Assembly (NCBI GenBank): GCA_029931535.1
Contig: JAQPZY010001419.1
Coordinates: 824,001 to 888,000 of the forward strand
Reading direction: 5' to 3'
Length of the DNA stretch: 64,000 nt
DNA from: Margaritifera margaritifera
Lineage: Eukaryota; Mollusca; Bivalvia; Unionida; Margaritiferidae
This document shows positions 40,001 through 53,100 of the stretch, piece by piece (the first letter of the stretch is position 1; each line of letters begins with the position of its first letter). A program made the translations under genes and the position numbers. The notes beneath the pieces were generated by a model. It was not told where the DNA came from and did no database searches. It saw only the letters and a list, made by a program, of their open reading frames with translations.

Positions 40001-43000
40001 TCCCATGTTAATACAAGCATCTGCTCTGGAAAAGTAGCAAGAACAAGATTTTCAAGATGGCCACCAGGGCAGCCATATTGGATGTCAGATCAGCATAATT
40101 TTTATTTAAGACCAACTAGTCATCATAATAAGTCTTTAGTGAAAACCTCATGTTGATATGACCATCGTTGCAGAAGGAGCAGCAATAACAATTCAAGGAG
40201 TAGCCATAACAAACATATGCTAATGGATACAAGACAAAAAGGCCATCACATAAGTTCTTCTCATCTATTACCAATACAGCTAAAAACCAGTGCTAGGCAA
40301 GGAGAATTTCATGTCAGTAGTCAAATTCTTACATAGAAAATGAACATAAATTCATATTTTATAACCATTTTCCCAGCATCATCTTGCTGGGCAAGAAAGT
40401 GAAAATTCTGTTGCCTGCTGTCATTATCAAACTCATGTTAGATCTTGATGATACAAGTCTGTATTCCAAGTGTGATCAAAATTGGATCCAAAATATGGTG
40501 TCTACAGTGTTAAGAAGCTCAGCCAATCAGAGGCATGATCACCTCATTAGTATGTGTGGATCTTGCTCATTACTGAACTCATGTGAGATCTTGATGATAT
40601 AAGCCCATAATCCGAGTTTGATAAAAATCAGTCTCTGAAATATGTCCACTAGAGCGGGAACCGGCAATTGTAGCTGAACAATGCGCAACAAATGCATGGT
40701 TATTCAGCCCTGGAGAGTTGTTTTTCAAGAACTTTTCAAAAGTTTTCAAGGAGTATTTTGTCATAAGGAAATTAAACCTTAGTGATTATGTTATTTTGTT
40801 ACTACCAGTGTTGTGTGCTATTTGATTCACTCAAATTTTATCCCATTTTACCAGTACTTATTTGAGTTAAAAATTAGAACTCTATATGCTGGTACATGGT
40901 GGGAACCACAGAAAATAAAAGTTAAGTGAGCTCCTACTTCCAGCACTATGCATGTGTCACAGCTGACCAAGTAAGTAAAACTATACATATCACAATCATC
41001 TGAAAGAACCAAAACACACACCACGAGTAATGCTGTACATGGCAACAGGACACATACTATATTTACATTAAAACACAATACAACTGCAACTTTGTGCACA
41101 CAATTCCATGACACTCAGGACAGACAAATGGACAGGATGAAATCAAAAAGTCCCCCACCCCTTCAGCTAGTGGGTTGTAAAAATGAGCAAACTTTTAGTA
41201 TATTAATGTGTCTGATATGTCTAAAGCTTAAAATAGTTTTAAAAAGTTAGTTTAAAAATAATTGTTAAAAAACGTTTTTAAAAAAGTTTTAATTTTGTCT
41301 GAATCTGATTTAAAATTTCAAGAGTACAATTGATTTTAACTGGTTTGACTAAATGGGTGCATGTCATCTTTACATATTTCTATACACATCCATCCCAAAG
41401 TTGAAAAGATACTTCCCGCAATCAAATGTAGATATTTTCTATCTAAATTATTATTTGCATTGTTAAAAAACTTTATTATCTACTCATTAAAATCCATAAT
41501 TTCAATCTAAGTCTGAATTATTGTGTATATCTCTCTTTCTCTGCTATCTCTAACACTTACCCAACTCTGTTGTTGTTTAGAAGCAAGCAACTCAATCTGT
41601 GGAGTAATGGAAAACCATCAACTTTTCTTATATCATTATCGGACAGATCAATTGTATCGAACTGGTCCTGAAATTAAAATTGTACATATTAGTTTTCGAT
41701 ACCAAGGTTTAAACACCTGTGAACTGTGGGCTATTTCTTGAAAAAAGCATCTGAATAATAACATTGTCAAGTTAACAACTTTGCTACTTTAAACAAGGAA
41801 TTTCCATTAAATTTAGACTATTGTCCAAAACATTCGTCATTAAATAAGGTAATTGCTTCTACTACAAACTGTAAGCCATCAAAAATATCCACGCTTTTTT
41901 TCCCCTCCTGCTTTCCACAATCCCACCACTGGCTCTATTCAAGACTTGAAACCTGCAGTGTCATTACTCATCCTACTAAAACATACAACTAAATATGATC
42001 TTCCTCCCACAACTGGTGCAAATGGAGGTCAAGTTAAAAGGAAGAGTCTGATTTACCTATATATACATATAGTTCATGTTACAAGGAAGAGTCAGTATTA
42101 CCCATGTGTAAATGGAGTTCTGGTTACAAGGAAGTGTCTGTATTACCCATGTGTAAATGGAGTTCTGGTTACAAAGAAAAGTCAGTATTACCTATGTGTA
42201 GATGCACTTCAGGTTACAAGGAAAAGTTTGCTTTACTGATGTGTAGATGCAGTCCAGGTTACAAGGAAAAGTCAGTACGTGTATTACTAATAAGAAGATG
42301 GAGTTCAGATTACAAGAAAGAGTCTGTATTATCTATGTGTATATGGAGTTCAGATGACAAGAAAGTCTGTATTATCTATGGAGTTCAGGTTACAATGAAA
42401 AGTCTGTATTACATACGTGAAGATGCTCAGGTTACAAGCAACAGTCTGTATTACCTATGAATAGCCATAGTACAGGTTACAAGGAAGAGTCTGTATTACC
42501 TATCCAGGGCTCGAATTTAACACAAATTTCTTTGTAGCCAGAAGGACTAGTATATTGAGAAATTTACTAGTCCTGCCAAATCTTTACTAGTCCTGTCCAC
42601 AAAACAATGTCACACACTCATAGCTGCTCTTCTCTCTGAACTCTTTTTGTGTTGCCCACAGCTTTCATGTGCGTTTACCGATTCAATTTTAAAGTTCGAA
42701 CAACCCACAACAAAACTGGATGTTTTCTGTGTTTGCTTTTGCGAATTCCGTACACCATTTACACCGCATAACGTTCTTCTCCTCATCATAATTCAGCCAT
42801 ACCCTGTCTTTTGTCCATGTGTTCTGAAACGCATAACGTTCTTCTCCTCATCATAATTCAGCCATACCCTGTCTTTTGTCCATGTGTTCTGAAACGTTCG
42901 ATTACGCTTTTCACAAGAATTATTCCTCTCTTTTATGTCATTTTCATACAACTTTTGCTTTTTTTCCGGTGGCTGAACACCTTCTATAAAATGCCACATT

Positions 43001-44142
43001 TTGCCTATCTTGCAAGGAGGGAATTGTGCCTCGTTTTGAAATACAATATGTTACAGTATAGCTGACGTGGATTATTTAAAGTAAGGAAAGGAATGGCACA
43101 GTGTCCTTTATATAACAAAATCAGAGCAAGAAACATGTTTCAAAGCATGCCCCTTCCCCTTTAAAATTAAATGGCCTCCCCTTAATAAAGACTTGACTTC
43201 AGCGGATGACTTCAGCGGATATTCTGCAGGATCAAAGCAGTGGCTATTGTAAACACTGTTATAAAATATTAGCATCAGAAGATAATGTTAGTTTCAGCTT
43301 GGAAAAGGTGCGTTCCTATAAAACGAAGACATCTGACTCAGCGCCTTGTACTTAACAGCTCCAATTATGGTCTCATCATTAACAGCAGAAGTTTGGTAAT
43401 TGTTCCTAATTAATTGGACCTCAATGTATTGTTGAAATTAGTAACAAGGTGGAAAATATTTTCAAGTTTTAGATGCTCAGAGATTTTAATTCCCAACAAA
43501 TGTACGGCATTCTGCTTGGATATCTCCACATGTATTCAATTATTTGTTCGTTCTTGTAAGGAAAACATATAAAAAGTAATTTCTTTGAATAGTTTTTGTT
43601 GTGTTTCTGTGCGTGGTATAGCGCTTTGTAGTTTGTTACTTTGGTCGAGTGGATAAAGTGTGATACCAGCATGCACACATATGCAAACGCACACGTACTT
43701 GACTTTGGAACACGAGGTCAGGAGTTCGCGCCCAATGGTGGGAATATTCGTTCGTGCTTTTTGCTCCATGACGCTATGTCTAATACAGATTCCAAATTAA
43801 TTTTCTTACTTTTATGAACTTTTCCTAATTTATGTATGTGTAGATTTATAAATGGTCAAATTTTTATATTTTCTGAATATTTCCTAAAAATGTCATCATG
43901 TCGTGCACTGAAAAAGTAAAATTTGGTTATAATTAATAAGCATTCTAGCGTTACTTTTTAAATGTTAACGTTGGTGAAAAATTCTTCTAAACATTATAAG
44001 AATCATTAAAAATCTTTCAGGGAAGACATATCTTTATGGCTTAGTGTGAATGATGAGGTCGCTAACTGCAGAAAGCTTGGCAATCAGGGAATACGTAAAC
44101 TCTTACCGAACATTATGATGATTTGGATTCCATGTTCTATGC

Positions 44143-44180
<38 letters not shown>

Positions 44181-47100
44181 TGCTTTAAAACAGGTTAATC
44201 TCAATTTTATATATTATATATAATATGCAATAGAAAAATGATGAGAAAAAGAAATGAGTAAAACATAAGTATCATCTCTTCACTATCCATGTATAATATA
44301 GTGAAGTTCAGCCCCTCTATAACAGCGTGTGTTGCAATCAGATGATCCAAAAGAAACAAAATTGTTTTTATTTATGGTTGAGGGGAGAGATTTTAAATCT
44401 GAATAACTTTCCGCATATAAAGTTGTAGAATGCCATACATTTTTTGGAAATAAAAAAACAACTAACATTTGAATATTTCCACGTCATTTTTCATTTCATA
44501 AGTTATCAGATTAATTAGGATCAATTACCAAACTTCCGCTGTAAATGAGGGGACCATAATTGGCACTTGTAAGCGAAATACGCAAAATCAGATGGCTTCT
44601 TGTTATAGAAACACACCTTTCTGAGACAGAAATTAACTTCATCTTTTGATGTTAATATTTTATAACTGTGTTTACAATGGTCACTGCCTTGATTCTACAG
44701 AACATCTGCTGAAGTCAAGTCTTTATTAGGGAGAGGCATAAACAAACTCTGACTGTTGATAACCGAAACTTACTAGCCCATCGGACTATTAACATTATGA
44801 AAGTTACTAGTCTCACAGGAAATCTACTAGCCTCGGGCTAGCAGACTACCGCTAATTTCGAGCCCTGCTATCTAGGATCTGAGATCTTTGATACAGCCAA
44901 TGTCAAAATGGTGCAAACAATAAATGCCTGACACAGTTATGACATCTGAGTGCAGGCTGGCAATTAACATATATTTACCAGGTGGTCAGACGGTAATGTT
45001 CAATAATGTAGTACTGACCGAACCCGGTATAAGCCATGGGAATTACTGTTTGTCGCCTGCCCGTATTGTGATATTATGACTGCATCTGGCACTGCTTGTT
45101 TGCAGTATATTGCCATTGGTTGTATCATCTACTTATCCTCTCGAATCACCATACTAAAAATAAGCCCTCTCCCTTAATAAGTGTAGATGGAGTTCAGACA
45201 AAAAGAAAACAGTTTTGGATTAATGGATGGTTACAGACACAAAAATGGACAGACATGACTCATTATAATATTATATTCATTAGAGTACAGATAATTAGAT
45301 GCAATTTTTCCTAGTTTAGCATGAAAATATATATTCATGAATACAGTGTTGTTAAAGTAAAACCTATGATGCAATGAAGTACAAATTTAGCAACTCGTTC
45401 AATCATGTTTTTTTTTTTTTTTGGAAGACACTGACTTAATTTAGAAATCTCCTAACAATAAAATCATAACGCAGGGAACAGCCTAATGGGCAACTAGTGC
45501 AGAAAGTTGCATTATTGTGTAAAACTTCATTCTGAATTAGCTGGAAAGTGATAGTCGTATCATTATGTATCACCAGCTATCAGTTCAGAGTATTTGAAAA
45601 AGCAATCAACTGTTATTTTGAGGAAGCTACAGTGCTGGTTTTCCAGTTTGAATTGGAACAACAGTTCAGCCAAACACATAGCTTATTACACCTATCAGTA
45701 ATTATCTAATTATTATCCTACTCCCAATAATCCTAGCCTAAAGGCTTTATAGTGAAGCTACATGTACAATAATAAGTGGATATAAAAAATGTGCCAAATC
45801 AATAAAATGCACAAAACTGACGATTCCAGCAAGAAATATTCAAAGGCCACTTTCATTTAGAAACACAGAAGTTATTAATATAAATACACATTTTCTCCCA
45901 AATCAACCTCGAAAGATCAAATGCTACTCAAGCCATGAGACACAAGACCAGATGGCTTACATTTGAGAAGAGTAAAATCAGAGGTTGAACCAATGTCACT
46001 TCTTATTATGCTAAAACTGATTCAAGATCATGTACACTGTATCAAGTTACCTAAAGTTGAAGTTACCTATGTGGAAAAAAACTCAGATAAAAAAAGACCA
46101 AGTAACAATTTGTATTTATGGTCAGAAGCACTACACAAATAAAAAACAAACTATTCTCTATCTAATGAATAAACATACAAAAATAATGTTACACCACAGC
46201 AATTGCAGTAGTAGCAAAAAGCACTTCTACAACTCCTACATGCACTACAACAACAATTACATGTAGTCTCATATTTTTGGCATTACACTGTATACAGACT
46301 TGCACTACTTTTGGAAGGGTAAACAATTTCAATTTTGGTATTTGTTTGAATACTGAATTTTAATGGGGGTATTTTTGGGGTCAGATAACAAATTTGGTAT
46401 TGGTGGGAACTGGTGGGTGTGGGTTAAGCATCTTAAGTTTGGTTATTTTTTCAAGTCACCCATTTCATAATATGCCTCAGCAATAAAATAGTCATGCAAA
46501 AGAATGATTTGGTATCACAAACATTACAGTCACATACTGTGCAGTCAAGCTATCAGCCAGTAAGAGATAGAGCCTTCTACTGTTATTACCTATGTATGGA
46601 TAAAACCAGATACAACATCAGCGCCATATAATATTGAAGCTTGATATCAACAGCCATGATGTATCACATCACATATCATGATAATTATCTTTGATATGAT
46701 ATGTATCACAACAGTATCACATACATGTAAAATATATACAAGTGGGTATTTAAATAATATGTTTGCAAACAAACACCACTTGTATTTAAGAACTGAACTT
46801 CATATTTCGCAGTATTCATGACATTATGAAGTTTAAATCAATTACACACTGCATGAACGGCCATAGCAAAGAGAAGGCCATTTATGCATAATGTGTAATC
46901 AATTTTCAAGCTTCATGCTTCCAGAGTCCTGTAAAATATGAAGTTTGATTCTTATAATTACAAATAGTCATTAAAAAAAAATAACGAAATAAATAACTAT
47001 ATTTTAACCATTGTTCACAAATATTGTCAAACAACTCAAGCGTGCATGAATACAGAAGTAGTTCCTTTCTGGTGTTACGAACTAATAACTAATAGTTTGT

Positions 47101-50100
47101 TGAATCACATGACGAGATTTTAACCAATCTGAATGCTTGTTACAAACACTTGGTATAAATAAGTAATTATTATTGCATAAATCTATTATAGGACAGGTTC
47201 AACTACCATAAGTTTTTTTCATCACTTTTGTCATCTTTTACCATTAATTCCCCACTCTACTCTCAATGTCTAAAATGACGAAATTATTTGGATTTCCCAA
47301 ATATTTTAAATGGCTACTAAAGTTTTCAAGTAGGACACCCTGTGGCTACTAAAGTTTGATAGGTACTTGAAGCAGTGTAAAGAAACTGCTTGAAACAACT
47401 GGGACTGTATGCTTACCAATGTTGCTCCCATGTTTTCTATGACTGGTATCTTGTAACCTGAAATATTAGAAAATAAAGACAAATATTACAAAAACTCAAC
47501 AGAACAAATTCTATGCAATGTTTGTATCTGTAAAGCCAACCATAAAATGATAATTTAATTATTTGATGCATTATGGCATGTCTTGCATGTTTAATGGTCA
47601 TGAGTTGAGAGACAACCAAATTTGCATCAGTGTTAAACTTTGTCTGATTCTGGTGATAACCTGCATACAACAGTGGTCAAGCTGAAGTCAAAATTTTGGG
47701 TGAAATGATTTCTCCCTACTATCTAATAAGGTAAAGTGATGGCAAAATAAGAGTAGTGCGAGTTAGCAGTCAGATTTTATTATGACATACTAAGTTTGTC
47801 AACAATTTGTGTTTTACTGGCTCTGCAAGTTAAACAGTATTAAATACACAAAATATTCCTGCTTTTTTTTTAAAAATATTAAAGACTACATGTATCTTTA
47901 CTTTGAAAAACTCTTCTACATAACTAAAATAATACCATTAAACAGTAACCTTGAAAACAGGTAACTGTTCCCAAAAATAGGTGACTAATATTGATCAAAG
48001 GCAAAGGTAAATCACCTCAATCCACTATACATGTATATTCCAGTGAAATATTAGGTGTATTCATTAATCCCTTCAAAATTTTAGTCTCAAAACTTCTTAA
48101 ACAGTACAGAATTTTGGTCTTGGGATTGAAAAACTTGTGGTTTCACGAGTCCAGTTTCTGGTTTGAAAATGGCCAACACGTAATGTTCAACAACATTTAA
48201 ATTTAACTGCATCATCTTTGATTACTATATAAAGGGGTGGAGGTCACCAGGAAAAACAAAACTGTACAATCCACTGAAGGTAAAGGGAGGACAAAAAGTC
48301 AGTCACCCACATCTATCCATTCCAATTTTACTTGTCAAAGCACAAATATGTGGACATAAATGAGAAGGGAGAACAACCTTTGGTGACTTGCCAAGTTCCT
48401 GTGTGTAAGGGCACTGGGGTAGAAAGTGGGAGTTTGGGAGAGTTGAAAACACTAATATACAAGTTTGAAACTGGCACAATAAATAAATGCAGCAGAGAAC
48501 AAGTGAGCCTGAGATCACTCACCTGGCTGATATCTGTCTAACATCCTAATGTAAGAGAAGTTGGCCAAGAAATCTGGGACAGTAGGATGCATTCTGTTTA
48601 AATTTCTTGCAGTGCTATTTCAAGGTATCTCTAGTTTTTCTATCTACATCCATATTTAACATCAAATCATCATCACTTGTCCAATACTGAAAGGCCCCTA
48701 TGCCAGGATGCTTTGTGTCAAAGTTGGTTAAATTCTGTTCAGCAGTTTCTTTTAGATATAAGTTGTGTAAGTGATTTTCTACTTGTAATGGTGGATTGGC
48801 ATCATTTGTACAAATATGAAAGCCCCCTATGCCAGTAAGCTCTCTCTCAAATTTGGTCAAATTCATTCTAATGGTTTATGAGAAGTCCTTTTAATGTTTC
48901 TCTATTTTTGGTAACATGGCCACACTTGAAGACAGATTCACATCATTTGAATAAATCTGAAAGGTCTTCATGCCAGAATCCTTTCTCACAAGACTGGCCA
49001 AATTCTAATATTAGTTTTGGATAAGCCATTAGGGTTCCACTCACAGTTTCATATTTGACCCAGGGGTGAATTTCTAAAAAAAAAGTGAATCCTGACATTC
49101 AAACAATATCAGCGTTTTGTTTTTTTAAAAGTAGAACCCAGGAATGCCTATGTTTGCATGAATTAGTTTTGTTTAAGAATTTTATATGTACCGGATGCTG
49201 TGGATGTCTAGCTCAGTATGATTACCACGGAGTAAGAATGGCAAACTATGCACTCTGAGTGAATGCCCAGTTTAAAAAAGCAAATATTTGTCAAATGTTT
49301 GAGATGAACAGGCAAATTTAGGTACTTAAATCTCCATATGTGTAGTTGTAGTTACCTAAGTTCATTTGTCAGAAAAAGGACAGTGCAAAAATACTACATG
49401 TATAATTTTGATGGTTTTTTTTTTTTTTGCTAGATAAGATAGCAGACTCATCTCATCAACTACATCAACAATAATGAAAGCTAGACTTTGTAATGATTTA
49501 TGTATACTCACAACTGAAACATTGTGAACACTTATTTTATCCATTTACTTAACAATTATCATCTAGTCACCTTGAAATCAACAATATGCATTAAAAATAT
49601 TTGACAAGCCAAATTTTGAGATTGAGAATACTTATTTTTATCCATTTAATTGTTTGCCAAGCAGTAAGTATGTATTGGTCTCGTGTAATTACCACATAAA
49701 CAACAAATCGTAAATACTACTTGTGGGTGCTACATTTTCGGTACATCAATCACACTTTGAAAGAAATCCTCCTGGTGGGCAATCGTTAGACAGGAGTGCC
49801 TTTTATTTCCGAACACACCTTGCAAAGAAATCTAAGGAGTTATATTATTAGCAATTAACACCTACTCATCTTAAAATTGGTGACATGCATAAAAACAATC
49901 TCTGACAAGCCGATTGTTTCGAGTTGGCAAGCTCACAAACTGCCCAAGGTTATGTTAGGACCTGAAAGTCGGCAAATCCCGGATAAGTACAAATATTACA
50001 ATTAAAATGTAAGGGACAAGTTAAAATATAAATAATTATTCCTTATCTGTCAGAATTAGAAAATGCAAGACTGACCTTGACACTGACTACAAGATGGAAA

Positions 50101-53100
50101 TGACATAAATAGATGAAAGAAAACGTGGCCAGTTATGTAATAGAAAAATGTGGTACATACAAACACTAAATAAAGGTGTTGAGATCGCAGGGTATAAAAC
50201 TTGCAGAACATAAAGCATTACAAATGGAACACGACCCCTTTCTCCCTCTCAATTCTACAAATTAATAAGGTGGCTATAACTCGTAACTCGTGCGGTTTGG
50301 AATCTGCCCCTTACCAATTATCTGCTAATTTGTTCTTTTTTTTATCCAGTCAGCATGTTCAATTGCTGATTGCATATATCAGCGTAAAAGGAGACATTCC
50401 AAACTTGTTCCCCATGTGCAATTAAAGTACTTTACAGATCATTTAAAGGCCACATTTGTGCCAAGTTTCTATGTTGCTTTATATCTGTTGGATTGAGTTT
50501 GGATGCCAATACATCCGGCGTGTCATGCAGTGAACAAGCTACAGTTAGTTCTGATTGGTGGTTATTGTTTACTCTGGACTTGAAAAAACAATTACCACCA
50601 ATCAGAACTTAATGTAACATATTTCACTGTGTGACACACCAAAAGTGTATCCTTAAAATTTTCATTCCAAGTAGACAAGATACGAAGCAAGAGATAAACT
50701 TCGCATTAAAGTGATTATTAAATGATCAGTAAAGTATTTAGATTATATATGGAGAACAAATCTGGAATGTCTTCTTTACATTGATATATGTTATCAGTGG
50801 CTGAACATGCTGATAGGATAAAATAATTAGCAGGGAATTGGGGGGGGGGGCAGATTTTCAACCATGCGAGTTAGTCACCTTTTGTTTATTTTTAGAAGGC
50901 AAGTGGGTGTTGTCAATAGTTATTATATTTTTACTGACAGAAACAAGTGCATATGCCTGCTATGGCTATCTCAGATTTGTTCTCAATTTAAAGAATAAAA
51001 AGGCAAATGACTAATAATTATTCACTGCTGCTGAAGATTAAAGTAACTTGTATAGGGTAAGTATCATTTTGTATCGATTCTTCACCTCTTGTATCAATAT
51101 GGAAAAAAAATTATTGACACATCAATATATCGATTAATCGTTTCATCCCTAGTTTCATCCCTAGTGTTAACTCCACATATGAAGTATGACAGCTGCTGTT
51201 ATATAAATCTGCAGTAAATGTAGTATAAACTGTCAGATATCATAAAGGCAACCATTCCTACTTCAAGTGCTCGTTTGTCACTGAGCAATATTGATATCAA
51301 GTCTTAGAGAAATACAGAATATTTACCTCTCTGGTTTATTCTTTTTTCAACGAGTAAATATTGTGCATTTTTTAAGCTTTAAAAATATTCTGTTCTTTCC
51401 TGATTCTACCAATGTGACAATCTGTAATGAAATTTTCAAAATTCTTCTTGCTTGTTTGTACACATTTTGACACATGCATACTGTACCAGAACTACCCAGA
51501 GCTAGATATAAGGCTGTAACATTTACACATGCATACTGTACCGGAACTACCCAGAGCTAGATATAAGGCTGTAACATTTACACATGCATACTTTACCGGA
51601 ACTACCCAGAGCTAGATATAAGGCTGTAACATTTACACATGCATACTGTACCGGAACTACCCAGAGCTAGATATAAGGCTGTAACATTTACACGTGTAAC
51701 TGACTTAGTTTAGTTTACTGCCTGTAAATGTTTACAAAGTTGGTAACCGTGTAAACAAACATGCACATGGCTGTCAGTGATGCAGCAACTACCAATTCCA
51801 ATTAAATGATGTATTTCCACCTCTCTACATGACGAATGTTTAGTAGGAATTTCTTAAGTAGGGATGATTTTCAGATAGAATGTGACATCACTAGAAATTG
51901 GTTGTATCACACATTACACACCTGATAATGCTGACAACAATTTCTTTTATCTACATCACTTGCATTTGTAAAACATGTTCGTTAACAGAACTTTTGAAGA
52001 GTAACATTACATTTTTTTTAAAAACAGTTTCAAGCTTGTAAGCCACTGCAGTTTCTTAGTCACCGTAGTTCATACAAGGCACACTATGTGTCTGTGCAGA
52101 CTGTACATCATGTTGTATTATTGATTTTGTCATCATGTACAAATATGTATCAGTATTAAAAAATACCATGTTGATTCTAAGGATGTTTTACCTAAATTGA
52201 TATATATATTTAGCAAAGACATGTCTTACAAAACTGAATCCTATCATAATAAGAGGTATAAAAAAAAGACGTACAGCAAATAAAACAATCTAAGCTGATC
52301 GAAGTACGTCTTTCTTATTGTCAAAGGCTTATATATAACAAGATGTTAGTTATAAACCAAACATGCAAATTGGGAAATAGGTTGAGTTTTAAATCGGTTC
52401 TATTAAACGGCGTCGTTCTGTATCGTGCATACTGTGCACACATTTAGAAATTTTGGCAAGCACTGCAGCCTTAGTTAGATAGACACAGTACCAAACAATA
52501 GCGAACCTAGTAGTCTTATTGACATGCGACCTTACTCTTGGATAGAGGTAGTGGGCCATCCTCTCGTGCTGTCATAAACACTTCACACTGGGTGCTGATA
52601 CTCTGGAGATTTCAACTTATTGCATGTTTGTTAATTAATTAATTGAATTACTGATTTATAGGTTTTTTGTTCTCAATTTCAGACATGGGCTCAGGGAAAG
52701 TGGCTTTAAAAAACATCACTTGCCCCGACTCAAAATCTGCTTGCCAAAAAGGGTCATGTTTTTTCACTATTATTTTGACAATGTGGAATCTGCTATACTT
52801 TAAATAAAAAAATATAAAAATCCATTAAATTGACTAATTTTCTGTTTGCATTTGCCTCTCAAAATAGTGGACTTTAAAAAAAAAAGCAGTACTCAGAAGT
52901 TTAGATTTCTGAACGCTGCAAGAATCTCCATGTTTCTCGATCAGAGTTGAAAACTGAAATGAAGCTGGAGAGGCATTGGTCTTTTTTATATTAATCAGTA
53001 AAAACAGTAGCAATAAGTTTGTAATTAGTTCATGTCATAGTACAGTGGAGGTGTCACAATTACAAAACAAAAATCACTCCATATATCAATAGAATCAGCT

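Larger units (their letters stand above)
42505..44867. mobile_element. 2.36-kb foldback DNA transposon, hAT-like, with 5-bp TSD (CTATC)
   Basis: Left end CAGGGCTCGAATTTAA; right end, reverse-complemented, CAGGGCTCGAAATTAGCGG. Exact 5-bp direct repeats CTATC lie at 42500-42504 and 44868-44872. A second, internal inverted repeat of roughly 250-300 bp pairs about 43165-43450 with 44500-44735 (for example 'aataaagacttgacttcagc' on both arms). ACTAGT-type motifs repeat near both ends. The left half contains a decayed zinc-finger frame (42650-42999), and the centre a tRNA-like segment. Family placement as hAT rests on CAGGG ends and the zinc finger; a 5-bp TSD is shorter than the usual 8 bp of hAT. 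Confidence 0.85.

Noticed and set aside
41853..42460. 128- and 118-residue frames with CKWSSGYKE repeats
   Set aside because: Generated by the 45-bp minisatellite; no protein similarity.
48303..48541. Overlapping 64-71 residue frames on both strands
   Set aside because: No domain, splice site or repeat partner recognised; both strands open, which suggests chance.
52680..52770. Another CAGGGCT-type element end ('atgggctcagggaaagtggc')
   Set aside because: Some 'cttgcccgact'-like similarity to the 34328 element, but no paired end or target duplication was found.
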